Shown piece after piece: positions 47,856 to 54,244 of a stretch of 54,244 nt of DNA. Positions within the stretch are counted from its first letter, which is position 1, and each line of letters opens with the position of its first letter. This DNA is from an uncultured Oscillospiraceae bacterium (GTDB taxonomy: Bacteria; Bacillota; Clostridia; Oscillospirales; Ruminococcaceae): assembly GCA_934481355.1 (NCBI GenBank), contig CAKSPH010000016.1, positions 1 through 54,244 on the forward strand. The letters are read 5' to 3'. The notes under the pieces were generated by a model. That model was not told where the DNA came from. It saw only the letters and a list, made by a program, of their open reading frames with translations, and ran no database searches. A program made the translations under genes and the position numbers.

Positions 47856-48641
47856 TTAATATGTAATTACCGCCACGGAAATATCGTCCCGGCTTCCTGC
47901 CCGGGAGCGCTCCCGGAGGTGATTTTCCAGTGCCGGAAGCTCCCGCTGTGAAAGCGCGGCTGTCCTGCCGCAGAAGCTCAGAAAATCGTCCCGGCTGACG
48001 AACGAGTTTATCAGCCCGTCGCTTGAAAGCACGATATGCCGGAATCCGCCCTCCCGCCAGAAGCTGCGGAAGCTGTTTATCGCGTCGCAGTCGCACAGGG
48101 AGGTCGTGAGGTTGCCGACAAGGCGCTCGTCCTCCGGCATGGGGAGTGTTTCCGCGCCGCCAGCGCCCATCACGAAGCTGCCGTCCCCTATCTGGAGCCC
48201 GAAAACTCCGCCGCTGTCCGCCGCCGCAAGGATAAGGGTGGCGCCGTACATTATCTCGGGGCTCAGCCCGCCGAATCTGTCGGAAATGGCGCGCTCCTTT
48301 TCGCTAAGCGGCGAGAATCTCAGGTGCGCGGCTATCTCGTCGTTCCAGCCGCAGATTATGTTTGCGGCGATACGGCGCGCCGCCTCCGCCGGGTCTCCGG
48401 AGAATACTGCTGAAAGACTGCCGTTGCGCTCGCAGAAATCCGTTATGGAGCGCACGGCTATCCGCGCCGCCATCTCGCTGCCCGCAGCGCTGCGGAAGTG
48501 CTTCTCGCTGCCGTGGCCGTCGGATACGGCGGCTATCGCAAGTGAATCAGATATCAGCACCCGCGCGCTGTCCTGACAGGGAATGCTCCCGCTTTCGTGG
48601 GAGGCTCCCCGGACTGAAACTGCAAAGCCCCGCAGCGGCAT
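47856..48641 (-). CDS. PP2C-type serine/threonine phosphatase
   Basis: 261 aa. Metal-binding motifs: AAVSDGHGSEKHFRSAAGSEMA (DGHG), LQIGDGSFVM (GDG), IVLSSDGLINSF (DG) and SRDDISVAVI (DD). This is the compact PP2C that accompanies VWA proteins in TerY-P modules. It removes phosphate from Ser/Thr of unknown targets. Its ATG overlaps the stop of the VWA gene by 1 bp. The kinase normally found in the triad is absent on both sides. Confidence 0.87.
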   Translation of the reverse strand: MPLRGFAVSVRGASHESGSIPCQDSARVLISDSLAIAAVSDGHGSEKHFRSAAGSEMAARIAVRSITDFCERNGSLSAVFSGDPAEAARRIAANIICGWNDEIAAHLRFSPLSEKERAISDRFGGLSPEIMYGATLILAAADSGGVFGLQIGDGSFVMGAGGAETLPMPEDERLVGNLTTSLCDCDAINSFRSFWREGGFRHIVLSSDGLINSFVSRDDFLSFCGRTAALSQRELPALENHLRERSRAGSRDDISVAVITY

Positions 48642-49378
48642 TACCAGCCAGCCTCGATGTCAGCGTTTATCTCGTCGCTTTCAGCAAATTCGCGTATCTG
48701 TTCAGCCGCAGAATCCTGCTTGGTGCGCATATCCTCGGGGGTCTCGGCAAGGCGGACGCTCCGGCTGCCTATCTGCGAGGATGTGACTGCAACGAACTTT
48801 ATCAGCTTCGCGAGAGCCTCGCCGTTGTGCGCTGTGACAACGCTGTCCGGGTTCCCGGTGAATCTCGCGAGGATATCGAGGTCTGCGTCCTCGCCTATCG
48901 CAACAGCCGCCTTTATGCCGTTTGCATACCAGCGGTTGCGGGATAGCACCTCAAGTCCCTTTTCGTAGTTGTCGGTGGGATAGCCGTCCGACATGAGTAT
49001 CATCACCGGCGCAAATGAAAGGCTCGGCGACTGCATGAACTCGTTTCGCGAGAGCTTCGCCGCAAGCTCGGTAAGGGCGCTGCCGAGGTCGGTCACGTTT
49101 TCGGCGTCAAGCGGCTTCCACTCGAATTTGCCGATGGAAACAGGAGAGTCGTACATCCACTCGCAGCCGCCGGAGAATTTCAGCACGGCGAGCTTTATGT
49201 CGGCGTCCGCGCCGCCTATCCCCTGTATCTCTGGTATAAGCTCCTCCATTACGGAGTTCACGGTTCCTATCTTGCTCCCGCCCATGCTTCCGGAGCAGTC
49301 TATGAGGAAAAACAGCACCATTGATTTCTTGGCGATCTCCTCTGCGTCATCAAACGGATTTATCGGTGTATCTGACAT
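48641..49378 (-). CDS. TerY-like VWA domain protein
   Basis: 245 aa, cytoplasmic. MIDAS motif DCSGSMGGSK (D27, S29, S31), the threonine/aspartate segments around NVTDLGSALTELAAKL and MILMSDGYPTD complete a metal-dependent VWA fold. It matches the TerY type that pairs with PP2C and a kinase (TerY-P triads) in stress or defence contexts. A charged 50-residue C-terminal tail follows. First gene of a two-gene operon with the phosphatase; SD GGAGG. Confidence 0.87.
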   Translation of the reverse strand: MSDTPINPFDDAEEIAKKSMVLFFLIDCSGSMGGSKIGTVNSVMEELIPEIQGIGGADADIKLAVLKFSGGCEWMYDSPVSIGKFEWKPLDAENVTDLGSALTELAAKLSRNEFMQSPSLSFAPVMILMSDGYPTDNYEKGLEVLSRNRWYANGIKAAVAIGEDADLDILARFTGNPDSVVTAHNGEALAKLIKFVAVTSSQIGSRSVRLAETPEDMRTKQDSAAEQIREFAESDEINADIEAGW

Positions 49379-49419
49379 TTTGAACCTCCTGAATTCAGAA
49401 TAGAAATATATCTGTATAC

Positions 49420-49448
49420 ATTATACCATTCCGCCCCGGAAAAGTCAA
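49420..49448 (-). promoter_or_regulatory. promoter for VWA-PP2C operon
   Basis: Minus strand: TTGACT (49448-49443), 17-nt spacer, TATAAT (49425-49420). Confidence 0.78.
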
Positions 49449-49468
49449 TTGTCTGATCGTACTAATGA

Positions 49469-49497
49469 TTGATTTTCAGCGGTTTTTGTGCTATAAT
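49469..49497 (+). promoter_or_regulatory. promoter immediately upstream of a family A element
   Basis: TTGATT, 17-nt spacer, TATAAT. The predicted transcription start (about 49504) is the base next to the element that begins at 49505. Confidence 0.75.
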
Positions 49498-49504
49498 CAT
49501 ATTA

Positions 49505-49666
49505 GGTAACCTCTAAAAACCTCCTTCACGGCAGATTTCTATGACTTATATCATCTGCTTCGTTGTCAAACCTTGAAATACATACAGTATTACTGCGGTT
49601 TGACGCCTAGCATCTGATATAAGTCATGTACGAAATCTGCTCGTGTCCCGGTTTTTAGAGGTTACC
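49505..49666. mobile_element. family A miniature inverted-repeat element
   Basis: 162 bp with perfect 17-bp inverted repeats, flanked by the direct repeat ATTA (49501-49504 and 49667-49670). It is near-identical, inverted, to the copy at 46902. Arms in order from each end: terminal 17 bp, GCAGATTTC/GAAATCTGC, ATGACTTATATCA/TGATATAAGTCAT, GTCAAACC/GGTTTGAC, so a transcript folds end to end. No coding potential. It forms most of the leader of the GNAT gene. Confidence 0.93.
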
Positions 49667-49694
49667 ATTAATTGAGAAAGAGAGGAAAACCGCG

Positions 49695-50168
49695 ATGCCA
49701 ATAACCGTCAGACGCGCCGAGGAGCGCGATATGGATAAGATACTCACCCTGCTTGGCGAGGTGCTGGAGCTCCACGCTGGGATACGCCCGGACCTGTTCG
49801 TTCCTGGGACGACCAAATACACCCGGGAAGAACTCCTGAAGATTATCAGCGACGACGAAACTCCGGTTTTCGTTGCCGACAACGGCGGAGATGTCGCAGG
49901 ATATGCATTCTGCGTGATAAAGCAGCCGCCGTTTTCCACCAATATGACTCAGGTAAAAACGCTGTACATAGACGATCTCTGCGTTGACGAGAATATCCGC
50001 GGAAAGCACATCGGCACCCTGCTTTTCGATTACGTCAGGGAACGGGCGAAGGAGCTTGGCTGCCAGTACGTCACGCTCAACGTCTGGGAGGGCAACGACA
50101 GCGCCCGCCGTTTCTACGACAAGATGGGAATGTCCGTCCGGGAAACGATGATGGAAGTGCGCCTGTAA
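49695..50168 (+). CDS. GNAT family N-acetyltransferase
   Basis: 157 aa. The acetyl-CoA site is VKTLYIDDLCVDENIRGKHIGTLLFDYVRERAKELGCQYVTLNVWEGNDSARRFYDKMGM, a typical GNAT A/B motif pair. The N-terminus ITVRRAEERDMDKILTLLGEVLELH matches amine or amino-acid acetyltransferases; the substrate is unknown. SD GAGAGGA precedes the ATG. Its mRNA would begin with the whole family A element. Confidence 0.9.
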   Translation: MPITVRRAEERDMDKILTLLGEVLELHAGIRPDLFVPGTTKYTREELLKIISDDETPVFVADNGGDVAGYAFCVIKQPPFSTNMTQVKTLYIDDLCVDENIRGKHIGTLLFDYVRERAKELGCQYVTLNVWEGNDSARRFYDKMGMSVRETMMEVRL

Positions 50169-50246
50169 GCTGCGTTAAAAAAGTATTTGTTACAACACAA
50201 AAGCCTTAACTGAGCCGATTTTGCCGCACATATCATGCGCATATTA

Positions 50247-50255
50247 TGCTATAAT
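50247..50255 (+). promoter_or_regulatory. extended -10 promoter
   Basis: TG-C-TATAAT (TG at 50247-50248, TATAAT at 50250-50255) without a recognisable -35 at 17 nt. Confidence 0.5.
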
Positions 50256-50293
50256 ATGAACGTATGGCGCTGTGCCGCAAAACAGGAGGTATT

Positions 50294-50914
50294 ATGGAAA
50301 AGAAAATAGAGATAAGGCCGGAAAAGGGCGTGGTCCTGCGCATAAGTATGCCGGGAGCGGTTCAGAATATAAAATTCGCGGATATATCGAAATACTGGGA
50401 TTTCGGCGACGAGGAGAACATAGGGCATATAAGCTGTATGACCAGGGGCAGTCTGGTGATCATGCTTATGCTGGCTTCCGACAGGGAGAGCGGCGTTATT
50501 GCAGGCTGGGATATTGCAAAGGAGGAGCTGGTGCACCTGTCCGAAGGCTCATACTGTGTTTCCATGAAGCTTTTCGGAAAGTATCTTTACACGCTGTGCA
50601 GGGTGGAGAATTTCGTGGTGCCCAGCCATTTTCAGGTGTACGCTGTCCCGGTGGGGAGCTTCGACCCGGCTGACGCGGGCAGGAGGATATACTGCAAGGC
50701 TCCGTGCGGCAGCGCCGGAATGGGAAAGAATATCCGGCTTGACGTCGGCAGGGGCGGCATAAAGGTCACCGACGGCAGGAATTCCGTGACCTACGCGGAG
50801 GATACGGGAGCCCCAGCAGATTCCCCGGCGGAGGGCTTCGGATACCTGTACAGTATCCCCATGCCGCGCCCCGGCGAGCAGGGCTCCGAGAGGCTGGAGG
50901 GTATGTTCACCTGA
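50294..50914 (+). CDS. hypothetical protein
   Basis: 206 aa, family not recognised. It is soluble, with no signal or TM segment, and seems beta-rich: alternating strands such as SLVIMLMLASDRESGVIAGWD, SYCVSMKLFGKYLYTLCRVENFVVPSHFQVYAVPVG and GRGGIKVTDGRNSVTYAED. This could be a propeller-like or jelly-roll domain. The ATG at 50294 follows AGGAGG. It lies directly upstream of the SCIFF promoter but is transcribed separately. Confidence 0.55.
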   Translation: MEKKIEIRPEKGVVLRISMPGAVQNIKFADISKYWDFGDEENIGHISCMTRGSLVIMLMLASDRESGVIAGWDIAKEELVHLSEGSYCVSMKLFGKYLYTLCRVENFVVPSHFQVYAVPVGSFDPADAGRRIYCKAPCGSAGMGKNIRLDVGRGGIKVTDGRNSVTYAEDTGAPADSPAEGFGYLYSIPMPRPGEQGSERLEGMFT

Positions 50915-50941
50915 CGTCAGGAAAAAAATCCTGATTAGTAC

Positions 50942-50970
50942 TTGAAAAATCCTGCAAAGTATGGTATACT
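50942..50970 (+). promoter_or_regulatory. SCIFF promoter
   Basis: TTGAAA, 17-nt spacer, TATACT. Confidence 0.8.
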
Positions 50971-50980
50971 GAAAATAATA

Positions 50981-51015
50981 GCAGGAAACTGCCCTTAAAC
51001 GGGAGGTTTCCCTGC
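50981..51015 (+). promoter_or_regulatory. leader hairpin of SCIFF mRNA
   Basis: GCAGGAAAC (50981-50989) pairs imperfectly with GTTTCCCTGC (51006-51015), with CCC/GGG continuing inside. It forms at the very 5' end of the transcript and may protect the mRNA from decay. Confidence 0.5.
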
Positions 51016-51041
51016 GACTAAATACGAAAGAGGTGTCCATT

Positions 51042-51185
51042 TTGAAGCACATCACAACCATCAACAAGGCTAACCTGAAGGCTTCCGCTGTAAAGGGCGG
51101 CTGCGGCAAGTGCCAGAGCTCCTGCCAGTCTGCTTGTAAGACCTCCTGCACAGTTGCTAACCAGAAGTGCGAGTCTGAGAAGTAA
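51042..51185 (+). CDS. SCIFF ribosomal peptide precursor (six Cys in forty-five)
   Basis: 47 aa with a TTG start after AGAGGTG. The sequence begins KHITTINKANLKASAVKGG and has exactly six cysteines at positions 21, 24, 28, 32, 36 and 43, in the pattern GGCGKCQSSCQSACKTSC. This is the nearly universal clostridial SCIFF peptide. In the Clostridium thermocellum homologue CteA the maturase joins Cys32 to Thr37; both residues are at those positions here. Its maturase follows at 51327, behind a terminator hairpin. The peptide's final role in the cell is unknown. Confidence 0.95.
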   Translation: MKHITTINKANLKASAVKGGCGKCQSSCQSACKTSCTVANQKCESEK

Positions 51186-51260
51186 TTTTCTGTCGGATCA
51201 TCCCCGGTTTACCCGGGGAGAAAGACTCCCGCCCCAGGCGGGAATACTTCCGGATATGCC

Positions 51261-51287
51261 GGGCGGAATATTCCGCCCTGTTTTTTT
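51261..51287 (+). terminator. attenuating terminator between SCIFF and its maturase
   Basis: GGGCGGAATATTCCGCCC is a perfect palindrome followed by TG and seven T. Two smaller GC hairpins precede it (near 51200-51235). It should cut most transcripts after the peptide gene. Confidence 0.85.
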
Positions 51288-51326
51288 GATAAAAGATTTT
51301 TGATGATATAGAAAGGCGATAACCAA

Positions 51327-52724
51327 ATGATACATAAGTTCAGGCAGCTCGGATACAATATAGTGCTCGACGTCAACAGCGGCGCCGTCCATCTTCCGGA
51401 CGACTGCGCCTACGATATGCTGGATTTCCTTGATGCCCCCATGACCGGGGAAATGCCTGCAGACCTCCCCGCAAAGCTCGCCGAATACTCCGAAGCGGAG
51501 GTCCGCGAGAGCTACGCGGAGCTCTATCAGCTTTACAAGGACGGGCAGCTCTTTGCAGAGGACGATTACGAGAAATACAGCAACACCATGGTGAAATCCC
51601 CGGTGAAGTCCATGTGCCTGAATGTTGCCCATGACTGCAACCTCCGCTGCGAGTACTGCTTCGCGCAGCAGGGCGATTTCGGCGGCGACCGCTGCATCAT
51701 GACCCCCGAGACCGGCAGAAAAGCCATTGATTTCCTTATTGAGCGCTCCGCAAACCGCGAGCAGCTCGAGCTGGACTTTTTCGGCGGCGAGCCGCTTATG
51801 GCATGGGATACCGTCGTTGCCACCGTTGAGTACGCGCGCTCCATTGAGAAGCAGCACGGAAAGCACTTCCGCTTCACCATCACAACCAACGGTCTGCTGC
51901 TGGACGACAAGAAGATAGAGTACATCAACCGCGAGATGAGCAACTGCGTGCTCTCCCTTGACGGCAGACGCGACGTCACCGACCGCGTGCGCAAGACCCT
52001 GAACGGCAAGAGCTGCTTCGACATAATCGTGCCGAAGTTCCAGAAGCTGGTGCAGAGCCGCGGCACAAAGGATTACTATGTCCGCGCCACATTCACGAAG
52101 TACAACCTCGACTTCACGGACGATATCCTCGCGATGAGGGATATGGGCTTCGTGCAGCTGTCCGCTGAGCCGGTAGTGACCGACCCGGCTATGCCGTGGG
52201 CTATCCACGAGGAGGATCTCCCGCGGGTATTCTCCGAGTACGACAAGCTCTGCGATGTAATGGCGAACCGCACTGAGGACAAGTTCAACTTCTTCCACTT
52301 CATGGTCGACCTGAACGCAGGCCCCTGCGCCATCAAGAGGCTGAGAGGCTGCGGCTGCGGCAACGACTACGTTGCGGTCGAGCCCCACGGCGATATCTAC
52401 CCCTGCCACCAGTTCGTTGGTATGGAGCAGTGGAAAATGGGCAACCTATATGATGGAACATTCAACGACGACATCAAGACGTATTTCTCTAAGGTGCACG
52501 TTTACAGCAAGGAAGGCTGCCGTAACTGCTGGGCGAAGTTCTTCTGCTCCGGCGGCTGCAACGCGAACAGCTTCCAGTATGAGGGCGACGTGAAGAAGCC
52601 CTACAAGCTCGCCTGTGAAATGCAGAAGAAGCGTCTGGAATGTGCGATAGCCCTCGCCGCTGACCGTGCGGTCAAGGGTCACGAGGCTCCGGCTATGAGC
52701 GAAGCTCCGGCAAGCATGGGATAA
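51327..52724 (+). CDS. SCIFF radical SAM thioether maturase
   Basis: 465 aa. An N-terminal peptide-binding region (RRE-like, residues 1-90) is followed by the radical SAM motif CNLRCEYC (C104, C108, C111) and a SPASM domain with two extra Fe-S clusters (GPCAIKRLRGCGCGNDYVAVEPHGDIYPCHQ, GCRNCWAKFFCSGGCNANSF, LACEMQKKRLECA). It makes a Cys-to-Thr alpha-thioether bond in the SCIFF peptide. SD GAAAGGCG precedes the ATG. It probably depends on read-through of the 51261 terminator, giving less enzyme than peptide. Confidence 0.96.
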   Translation: MIHKFRQLGYNIVLDVNSGAVHLPDDCAYDMLDFLDAPMTGEMPADLPAKLAEYSEAEVRESYAELYQLYKDGQLFAEDDYEKYSNTMVKSPVKSMCLNVAHDCNLRCEYCFAQQGDFGGDRCIMTPETGRKAIDFLIERSANREQLELDFFGGEPLMAWDTVVATVEYARSIEKQHGKHFRFTITTNGLLLDDKKIEYINREMSNCVLSLDGRRDVTDRVRKTLNGKSCFDIIVPKFQKLVQSRGTKDYYVRATFTKYNLDFTDDILAMRDMGFVQLSAEPVVTDPAMPWAIHEEDLPRVFSEYDKLCDVMANRTEDKFNFFHFMVDLNAGPCAIKRLRGCGCGNDYVAVEPHGDIYPCHQFVGMEQWKMGNLYDGTFNDDIKTYFSKVHVYSKEGCRNCWAKFFCSGGCNANSFQYEGDVKKPYKLACEMQKKRLECAIALAADRAVKGHEAPAMSEAPASMG

Positions 52725-52742
52725 ATCGGTATTTGCGGAGTT

Positions 52743-52787
52743 AAACCCACTGTGGCAGGCAGACAGCCCGGCATCGTGGGTTTTACT
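52743..52787 (+). terminator. terminator after SCIFF maturase
   Basis: AAACCCAC pairs with GTGGGTTT across a 25-nt loop containing small GC pairs, followed by T. It is weaker than others in the window. Confidence 0.6.
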
Positions 52788-52907
52788 TGCATCCGACACT
52801 CTGTCAGCAGTCCGGAAATGCGGAAATCAAACCAGACTTTTCCCTTTTTTGTTCAGCCTTATTTAATTGATTGTTCAAATTTGTTTCACTTAAATGACAC
52901 AAAGACC

Positions 52908-52916
52908 TGCTATACT
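52908..52916 (+). promoter_or_regulatory. extended -10 promoter for htrA-like gene
   Basis: TG-C-TATACT (52908-52916) with no good -35 at 17 nt; the leader is about 70 nt. Confidence 0.5.
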
Positions 52917-52991
52917 TAAATCACAGCAAGGGAAACGGCGGTCAGCCGGAAAGCCCCGGGCACATCGGTTTGATGAAAGGACGAATGATCT

Positions 52992-54244
52992 ATGTATGAA
53001 TATAATAACAATGGCATGAACGAACAGAACCAGCAGAATACTCAGAACGCCCAGTTTCAGGGCAATTTTTCCACAGAGCAGAAGCCGCCGAAGAAGCCCC
53101 ACAAGACCGCGAAGGTCGTAGCGCTTGTCGCAGCGATATCAGTCCTCTGCGGAGGTCTTGGATTCGGCGGAGCCTACCTCGGCAACACCGCAAGCAAGAT
53201 GATCATGCAGGGCGCGCAGAACGTCCGTGACAATATCGACAGCGGAAGCGCGAATACATCTGCTGATCCCGCCGCTTCCGACAGCGCGGACAACAGCAGC
53301 CTTGCCGCTGACGCACAGGAGGTGCTTGACGCGCTTTCCTCTGACGCGGCAACACATAACATCAACACCGGCGAACGCAACAGCGACGGCAGCTACGCCT
53401 ACACCCGCGACCTCGTTGCGGCGGTAAAGGATTCCGTTGCGTACATCGAGGTGTATGTAAACTACCGCGGTAAGGAGACCCTCTACGGTTCAGGCAGCGG
53501 CGTAGTCATTTCCAAGGACGGCTATGTCCTCACAAACGCGCACGTTGTCGAGAATGACTATTACACCGTCAGCAAGGTAGTTGTAAACATCAACACCACC
53601 GACCCGAATGACGGCACCAGCGTTTCCACACCGTACACAGCTGCCATCGTGGGTTCTGATTCCGATACGGATATCGCAGTTCTGAAGATCGACGGCAGCA
53701 ATTTCCAGGCGGCAAAGCTCGGCGATTCCGATGAGCTGAGCCTTGGCGACGATGTTGTTGCGATAGGCAACCCGATGGGTCTTGAGACCTCCGTTTCCAA
53801 GGGCGTTGTTTCCGGTCTGAACCGTCAGGTTTATGACGACAACAGCGTTTCCGCTATCCAGACCGATACGGCGATAAACAGCGGTAACTCCGGCGGCGGA
53901 CTGTTCAATATGTACGGCGAGGTAGTCGGCATAGTAAACATGAAGCTTGTAAACGACAACGCAGAGAATCTGAGTTTCGCCATCACCATAAACGACGTGA
54001 AGTCCGTAATAAGCGACCTGGTTACCAAGGGCTATGTTTCCGGACGTCCGATACTCGGCATCACCTGCCTCCAGATAAGTGATTATCTCGGCGCAGTTCA
54101 GAACATGACCCCCGGCCTGCTGGTAACTGATATCGACCAGAGCCTTGCGATAGCCAGGAGCGAACTTGTAGTCGGCGACACCATCACGGCGATCAACGGC
54201 ACAGATGTCCGCACGGTTGACGAGGTTTCCACGATACTCAAGGA
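52992..54244 (+). CDS. HtrA/DegP-type serine protease, truncated by window end
   Basis: 417 residues visible; the frame is open at the right edge. Residues 1-37 are a Gln/Asn-rich cytoplasmic segment, 40-64 a TM anchor (VVALVAAISVLCGGLGFGGAYL), 80-135 an acidic Ser/Ala linker. The trypsin-like domain has H184 (TNAHVVE), D227 (SDSDTDIAVL) and S300 (NSGNSGGGLFNMYGEVVGI). A PDZ domain starts at about residue 370 (PGLLVTDIDQSLAIA, VVGDTITAINGTDV) and is cut. It is a surface quality-control protease. SD AAAGGA precedes the ATG. Confidence 0.95.
   Translation, partial: MYEYNNNGMNEQNQQNTQNAQFQGNFSTEQKPPKKPHKTAKVVALVAAISVLCGGLGFGGAYLGNTASKMIMQGAQNVRDNIDSGSANTSADPAASDSADNSSLAADAQEVLDALSSDAATHNINTGERNSDGSYAYTRDLVAAVKDSVAYIEVYVNYRGKETLYGSGSGVVISKDGYVLTNAHVVENDYYTVSKVVVNINTTDPNDGTSVSTPYTAAIVGSDSDTDIAVLKIDGSNFQAAKLGDSDELSLGDDVVAIGNPMGLETSVSKGVVSGLNRQVYDDNSVSAIQTDTAINSGNSGGGLFNMYGEVVGIVNMKLVNDNAENLSFAITINDVKSVISDLVTKGYVSGRPILGITCLQISDYLGAVQNMTPGLLVTDIDQSLAIARSELVVGDTITAINGTDVRTVDEVSTILK

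Noticed and set aside
42752..49666. Family A repeats as a CRISPR array or as conserved regulatory boxes
   Set aside because: Spacing is irregular, orientation varies, and each copy has target-site duplications, which shows insertion.
50262..50282. GTGCCGCAAAACAGG near the 50294 gene as a family C copy
   Set aside because: Only a 10-base partial match; the second half of the hairpin is missing.

Overview
The window looks like chromosomal DNA of a Gram-positive gut or rumen Clostridium-class bacterium, most likely Oscillospiraceae/Ruminococcaceae. Evidence: moderately high GC, strong SD sequences, sigma-A type promoters with 17-nt spacers, a secreted protein ending in a type I dockerin (cellulosome trait), a GH51 arabinofuranosidase with an AraC regulator, pyruvate phosphate dikinase, and a SCIFF peptide with its radical SAM maturase. 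No rRNA, tRNA, CRISPR array, phage or transposase gene was seen.

Layout. 0-4.4 kb: EAL-HDOD protein, FkbM methyltransferase, an anchored unknown and a PflX-type radical SAM protein. 4.4-15.2 kb: SGNH hydrolase, Rsm22-like methyltransferase, secreted protein, Sfp-type PPTase, two DUF4430 cell-surface proteins (one with an alpha/alpha toroid, a transcobalamin-like arrangement), a 12-TM protein, the dockerin protein and smpB. 15.2-24.4 kb: GH51/AraC divergon, preQ1-type leader plus queT, YgjP-like peptidase, SGNH hydrolase, cytidine deaminase, phosphoesterase, DUF4956 and VTC proteins. 24.5-28.1 kb: rpmH-rnpA-yidD-yidC-jag, with no dnaA beside it. 28.2-35.3 kb (minus strand): der, a membrane protein, plsY, GNAT, gpsA, an Abi_2 protein, then a TerB_N/TerB_C protein. 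35.3-38.2 kb: two small repeats, rpmF, a P-loop protein and pgi. 38.4-42.7 kb: THUMP-type RNA methyltransferase, transglutaminase-like protein and DUF58 protein. 43.1-50.9 kb: ppdK, an orphan MT-A70 methyltransferase, a TIGR04076 protein, RidA, PP2C plus VWA (TerY-P-like) and GNAT. 50.9-54.2 kb: the SCIFF locus and an HtrA protease cut by the window end.

The most unusual feature is a set of small non-coding mobile repeats. Family A (17-bp terminal inverted repeats, 4-5 bp target duplications, about 162-230 bp) has four complete copies and one cut copy, and two copies start exactly where transcription should start, so the downstream mRNAs would begin with a long foldback. Family B has two copies that share a core but have unrelated termini and that flank the der-operon promoter. 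Family C is a single element with hairpin ends between abi and terB. Two genes (the phosphoesterase at 21955 and the VTC gene at 24356) have no usable ATG/GTG/TTG and appear to start at CTG. All functions come from sequence reading alone; no database search was run.
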